DNA of 64,000 nucleotides from CAYXTW01 sp964452645 (GTDB lineage Bacteria > Zixibacteria > MSB-5A5 > GN15 > PGXB01). Both the position numbers and the translations under genes were made by a program. Numbering within the stretch: the stretch's first letter is position 1; each line of letters begins with the position of its first letter. A model generated the notes under the pieces. It had not been told where the DNA came from. It was given only the letters and a program-made list of their open reading frames with translations, and ran no database searches. The DNA lies in NCBI GenBank assembly GCA_964452645.1, contig CAYVMO010000001.1, forward strand, positions 124,001 through 188,000, written 5' to 3'. This document shows, piece by piece, positions 61,657 through 64,000 of the stretch.

Positions 61657-62748
61657 TTACCTTGTCTTGCTGAAAAACATCTTTAACCTGACGGAAAGCT
61701 CCTGTTTCAGATTTTCCAGTCCGCTACCCTTAAGCGCTGAAATATAAAAACATGGTCGGTTCGGATTATCCGCAGGCTTGTAATCCTGCACCGTATCCAG
61801 TTTGTTATATATCAAAAGGTTATCGATGTCGGCGGCGCCAATCTCGCGAAGGACCTTTTCGGTGGCCACGATTTTTTCCTGATGATTCGGCTCGCTGATG
61901 CTGATCACATGGAGAAGCAAATCGGCCGAACTGACCTCTTCCAGCGTCGATTTGAACGAGGCGACCAGCTGATGCGGGAGTTTGTTTATAAAGCCGACCG
62001 TATCAGTAAAGAAAATCTTTTCCGGATAACCGGAAGACATCATGCGGGTCGTGGAATCGAGCGTCGTAAACAGGGCATCGGCGGTGGCGACATCGGCTTT
62101 GGTCAGCCGGTTGAATAAGGTCGATTTGCCGGCGTTGGTATATCCGATGAGGGAGACTTTGAACATATCCTGCCGACTTTTTCTCTGGGTTTCTCTTTGT
62201 TGACCGAGCCGCTTGATTTCCTTTTTGAGATGCGATATTCTTTTCCGAACCTGTCGGCGGTCGGTTTCGAGCTGTGTTTCGCCCGGACCCTTAGCACCGA
62301 TGCCGCCGTACTGCCGGCTGAAATGCGACCAGGCGCCGGTCAGACGGGGAAGCGTGTACTCCAGTTGAGCCAGTTCGACCTGAAGTTTGGCGGCCGCGGA
62401 TCTGGCATGCAGGGCGAAAATATCGAGAATCAGGATCGAACGGTCGATTATTTTGACGCCCAGTTCCTCCTCAAGATTGCGCTGCTGGGCGGGCGAGAGC
62501 GGATCGTCGAAAATAACCAGATTAGTGCCGTTGCCGCTAATCTGTTCTTTTATCATCTGCACCATACCTTTGCCGACATAATACCGCGGATCGGGTGTAC
62601 GTGTCTGGATGATACTATCGGTAATCGTACCGCCGGCCGATCTGGTTAACTCGGCCAGCTCATTGATCGATTCCTGGACGGCTGTTTTATCGGTCGATTT
62701 TCGCGCCAGTCCGACCAGATATGCCTTCTCAATCGCCGGTTTTTCCAT
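61657..62748 (-). CDS. hflX: GTPase HflX
   Basis: Ribosome-splitting GTPase that recycles stalled or heat-damaged 70S ribosomes; 363 residues from ATG 62748 (MEKPAIEKAYLVGLARK). The frame stays open 91 codons further, but that stretch is low-complexity translation of a non-coding region. The N-terminal HflX domain has PDPRYYVGKGMVQMI and DRSILILDIFALHA. A coiled-coil linker (RQVRKRISHLKKEIKRLGQQ) and the GTPase domain follow, with G1 GYTNAGKSTLFN, G3 DTVGF and G4 NKLD. No clear Shine-Dalgarno. Confidence 0.95.
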   Translation of the reverse strand: MEKPAIEKAYLVGLARKSTDKTAVQESINELAELTRSAGGTITDSIIQTRTPDPRYYVGKGMVQMIKEQISGNGTNLVIFDDPLSPAQQRNLEEELGVKIIDRSILILDIFALHARSAAAKLQVELAQLEYTLPRLTGAWSHFSRQYGGIGAKGPGETQLETDRRQVRKRISHLKKEIKRLGQQRETQRKSRQDMFKVSLIGYTNAGKSTLFNRLTKADVATADALFTTLDSTTRMMSSGYPEKIFFTDTVGFINKLPHQLVASFKSTLEEVSSADLLLHVISISEPNHQEKIVATEKVLREIGAADIDNLLIYNKLDTVQDYKPADNPNRPCFYISALKGSGLENLKQELSVRLKMFFSKTR

Positions 62749-63064
62749 ATCGTAAATATAATCATCTTTTGTCAAAAACGTCCAGTTAATTTGGGGGTTT
62801 ATGATAAATAGCAGGGGTGCGCCACACAATTTATTGTGGTTGATGTAAGTCCCCGCGCGCCAATAGAAAGGGCTTTGTTTCCGATTTTTGAAAATTTTTT
62901 CGCAGCGCAAAAAACAATCGTGCGCCGCGTATGTCACATGCGCCGCGTAATCCGGCAGATGTGGACATTTGCCGGACACGGTTACGCCTTGGGGGACAAC
63001 AAGAAGGGCTTCGTTTCGCATATTTAAGGAATCCTTTTTTTACAGTCTTATCCCCCCCAATTCG
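62749..63064. other. Non-coding region upstream of hflX with short repeats
   Basis: No convincing gene. It holds the palindrome CACAAT-TT-ATTGTG (62825-62838) and a direct repeat TGCGCCGCGTA at 62920-62930 and 62938-62948. The composition is patchy and G+C-rich, with several CGCGCC strings. It may be a dispersed intergenic repeat. Confidence 0.4.
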
Positions 63065-63544
63065 CTACATCTTCATGAGCATCTTCTGGTTATGCGTCAG
63101 CATCCGGTAATAACGCGAAAGCTGGCGGTCGAGCCGCATCTCGTAGCGCAAAATCAATTTGGAGAAGTAATCATCGGGGATGGCGCGAAGATTCAGCAGG
63201 TCACCGGAGTCGCCCGGCTCGCTGTCTTTAAGCATGTCACGGAGGTGGGCGGTTTCGGCGCGGATGACACGCCGCGAGCGCCAGAGGCAGTTGGCGATTT
63301 TGAAAACAAGTTGTTCCTGGAATTCGCCGATGGGCCGGAATTCGTTGAAGAGGGCGACCACGATATTTTCATATTCTTCGGGGTCCTCTTTCAGGCCGGG
63401 CGAGTCGATAATGATGTCTTTGGCGTAAAGACCATGTCTGGTGGCATTATGGCTCGCGGCCGCTTTGCCTTCATCAGTTTTCGGCCCGGTCGATTTTTTG
63501 CAGCTTTTGCGATTGGCGGTTTGTTGTTTTTCGGATATCAGCAT
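63065..63544 (-). CDS. Conserved protein of unknown function (STGPKT...GLYA family)
   Basis: 159 residues from ATG 63544, with AGGGAG 6 nt upstream. The frame also opens seven codons earlier inside the repeat region. The N-terminus ANRKSCKKSTGPKTDEGKAA then ASHNATRHGLYA is a pattern I know from a widespread, often multicopy family with no known function. The rest is helical and Arg-rich, with RLDRQLSRYYRMLTHNQKML at the end. Such genes often sit in accessory regions; here a REP-like palindrome lies directly upstream. Confidence 0.65.
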   Translation of the reverse strand: MLISEKQQTANRKSCKKSTGPKTDEGKAAASHNATRHGLYAKDIIIDSPGLKEDPEEYENIVVALFNEFRPIGEFQEQLVFKIANCLWRSRRVIRAETAHLRDMLKDSEPGDSGDLLNLRAIPDDYFSKLILRYEMRLDRQLSRYYRMLTHNQKMLMKM

Positions 63545-63566
63545 GACGTTCTCCCTACAAAACAAG

Positions 63567-63610
63567 TGGGCGGCAGACAGCCCGCCACTGCGGGTCCTCG
63601 TCTGCCCCCT
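63567..63610. repeat. REP-like palindrome with an inserted hairpin
   Basis: GTGGGCGGCAGAC, then an inserted AGCCCGCCACTGCGG, then GTCCTCGTCTGCC and CC. The outer arms match the copies at 28241-29575. The insertion can itself fold (CCCGC-CACT-GCGGG). Confidence 0.75.
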
Positions 63611-63816
63611 TATTTCCGTTTTCTATTTAAGGAGAAAGCCGGGAATCAACAGTGATTGGGTTGGGAAAATGTTTCATTTATATATTATCATAATGGCATT
63701 CGGGCAAGGATGATTTTCTAATTTGTGATTGCAATGTATTAAGATTATTCATTTATTATGTAATGGTTTTATAGAAAAAAGATCTCTAATAATTGTAATA
63801 ATTTGGGATTTGTTAT

Positions 63817-64000
63817 ATGGCAAGCCAACTTGATCTAGATTTTATCGATAAAAATATTACCGCCCTGGGTGTTTCAACCCCGAGAAGCTATAAAGGGCTT
63901 TCTGCTTTTCATAAATATTGGGGCAAGAAACCAATAGAGTGTCTCGGCTATCTGATTGAAAATCTTACTAAAAAAAATGAACTCATTATCGACCCCTTTT
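63817..64000 (+). CDS. DNA methyltransferase-like protein (N-terminal part, cut by window edge)
   Basis: 61 codons, read directly from the sequence: MASQLDLDFIDKNITALGVS, then SYKGLSAFHKYWGKKPIECL and LIENLTKKNELIIDPF. HKYWGKKP followed about 20 residues later by (I/V)IDPF is the opening of adenine- or cytosine-N4-specific DNA methyltransferases (the DPFxGSG SAM motif would follow at once). GGGAT lies 7 nt before ATG 63817. It may be the first gene of a restriction-modification or other defence locus outside the window. Confidence 0.7.
   Translation, partial: MASQLDLDFIDKNITALGVSTPRSYKGLSAFHKYWGKKPIECLGYLIENLTKKNELIIDPF

Noticed and set aside
62749..63021. N-terminal extension of HflX by 91 residues
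   Set aside because: The extra residues are low-complexity, unlike any HflX domain, and a normal HflX start exists at 62748.
1..64000. CRISPR arrays, tRNA or rRNA genes
   Set aside because: No regularly spaced repeats and no tRNA-like T-loop or rRNA sequence were found by eye in the intergenic regions.

Overview
The window looks like one scaffold of a draft or metagenome-assembled genome from a Gram-negative, uncultured bacterium. My best guess is candidate phylum Zixibacteria or a close FCB-type relative. Three things point there. Seven secreted proteins end in the same dockerin-like double repeat with the signature [N/D]-[I/L]-F-D. There are LolCD-type lipoprotein-export genes next to mcsA-mcsB-clpC. 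Many promoters read TTGACA-N16-TATATT. A run of 10 N at 53397-53406 marks an assembly gap inside a gene. The organism call is inference; no rRNA or tRNA gene lies in the window.

Left part (1-8.3 kb, minus strand): a complete F-type ATP synthase operon, atpZ-atpI-atpB-atpE-atpF-atpH-atpA-atpG-atpD-atpC, with a strong promoter at its head and a probable terminator at its end. It is followed by yceD-rpmF-plsX, with plsX cut by the window edge. The c subunit lacks the Na+ ligands, so the enzyme is predicted to be proton-coupled.

Secreted-protein block 1 (8.5-20.2 kb, plus strand): five consecutive, separately promoted genes for exported proteins. They are a seven-bladed FG-GAP propeller, a parallel beta-helix protein, a BNR/sortilin-like propeller with thrombospondin type 3 repeats, a beta-sandwich/Ig/beta-helix protein broken by an in-frame amber codon, and a subtilase with FG-GAP and ASPIC/UnbV domains. 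All end in the dockerin-like module. Several have leaders that can fold near the predicted 5' end.

Housekeeping and stress block (20.2-33.5 kb, mostly minus): rpmA with its own promoter, clpC-mcsB-mcsA (protein-arginine phosphorylation and proteolysis, no ctsR), lolD-lolC, then lysS-coaD-rsmD-PilM-like-ComEA. Between lolC and lysS sits an accessory insertion. It holds two methyltransferases, a REP-associated tyrosine transposase with its palindromic repeats, and a GIY-YIG-like gene also broken by an in-frame amber codon.

Middle (33.5-50.5 kb): an FKBP lipoprotein, a DUF2723 membrane protein with TPRs, a DUF4159-DUF4175-TPR envelope operon, a diaminopropionate ammonia-lyase, a CsgG/LpoB-like barrel protein and a Ser/Thr kinase with TPRs. 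A SpoIIE-type phosphatase plus STAS protein is divergent from the kinase. Together the last three suggest phospho-signalling by partner switching.

Right part (52.5-64 kb): two more dockerin-tailed secreted proteins (an integrin-like FG-GAP giant and an arylsulfotransferase-like protein), a divergent KamA-type radical SAM enzyme, hflX-response regulator-smr, a family protein of unknown function next to another palindromic repeat, and the start of a DNA methyltransferase cut by the window edge.
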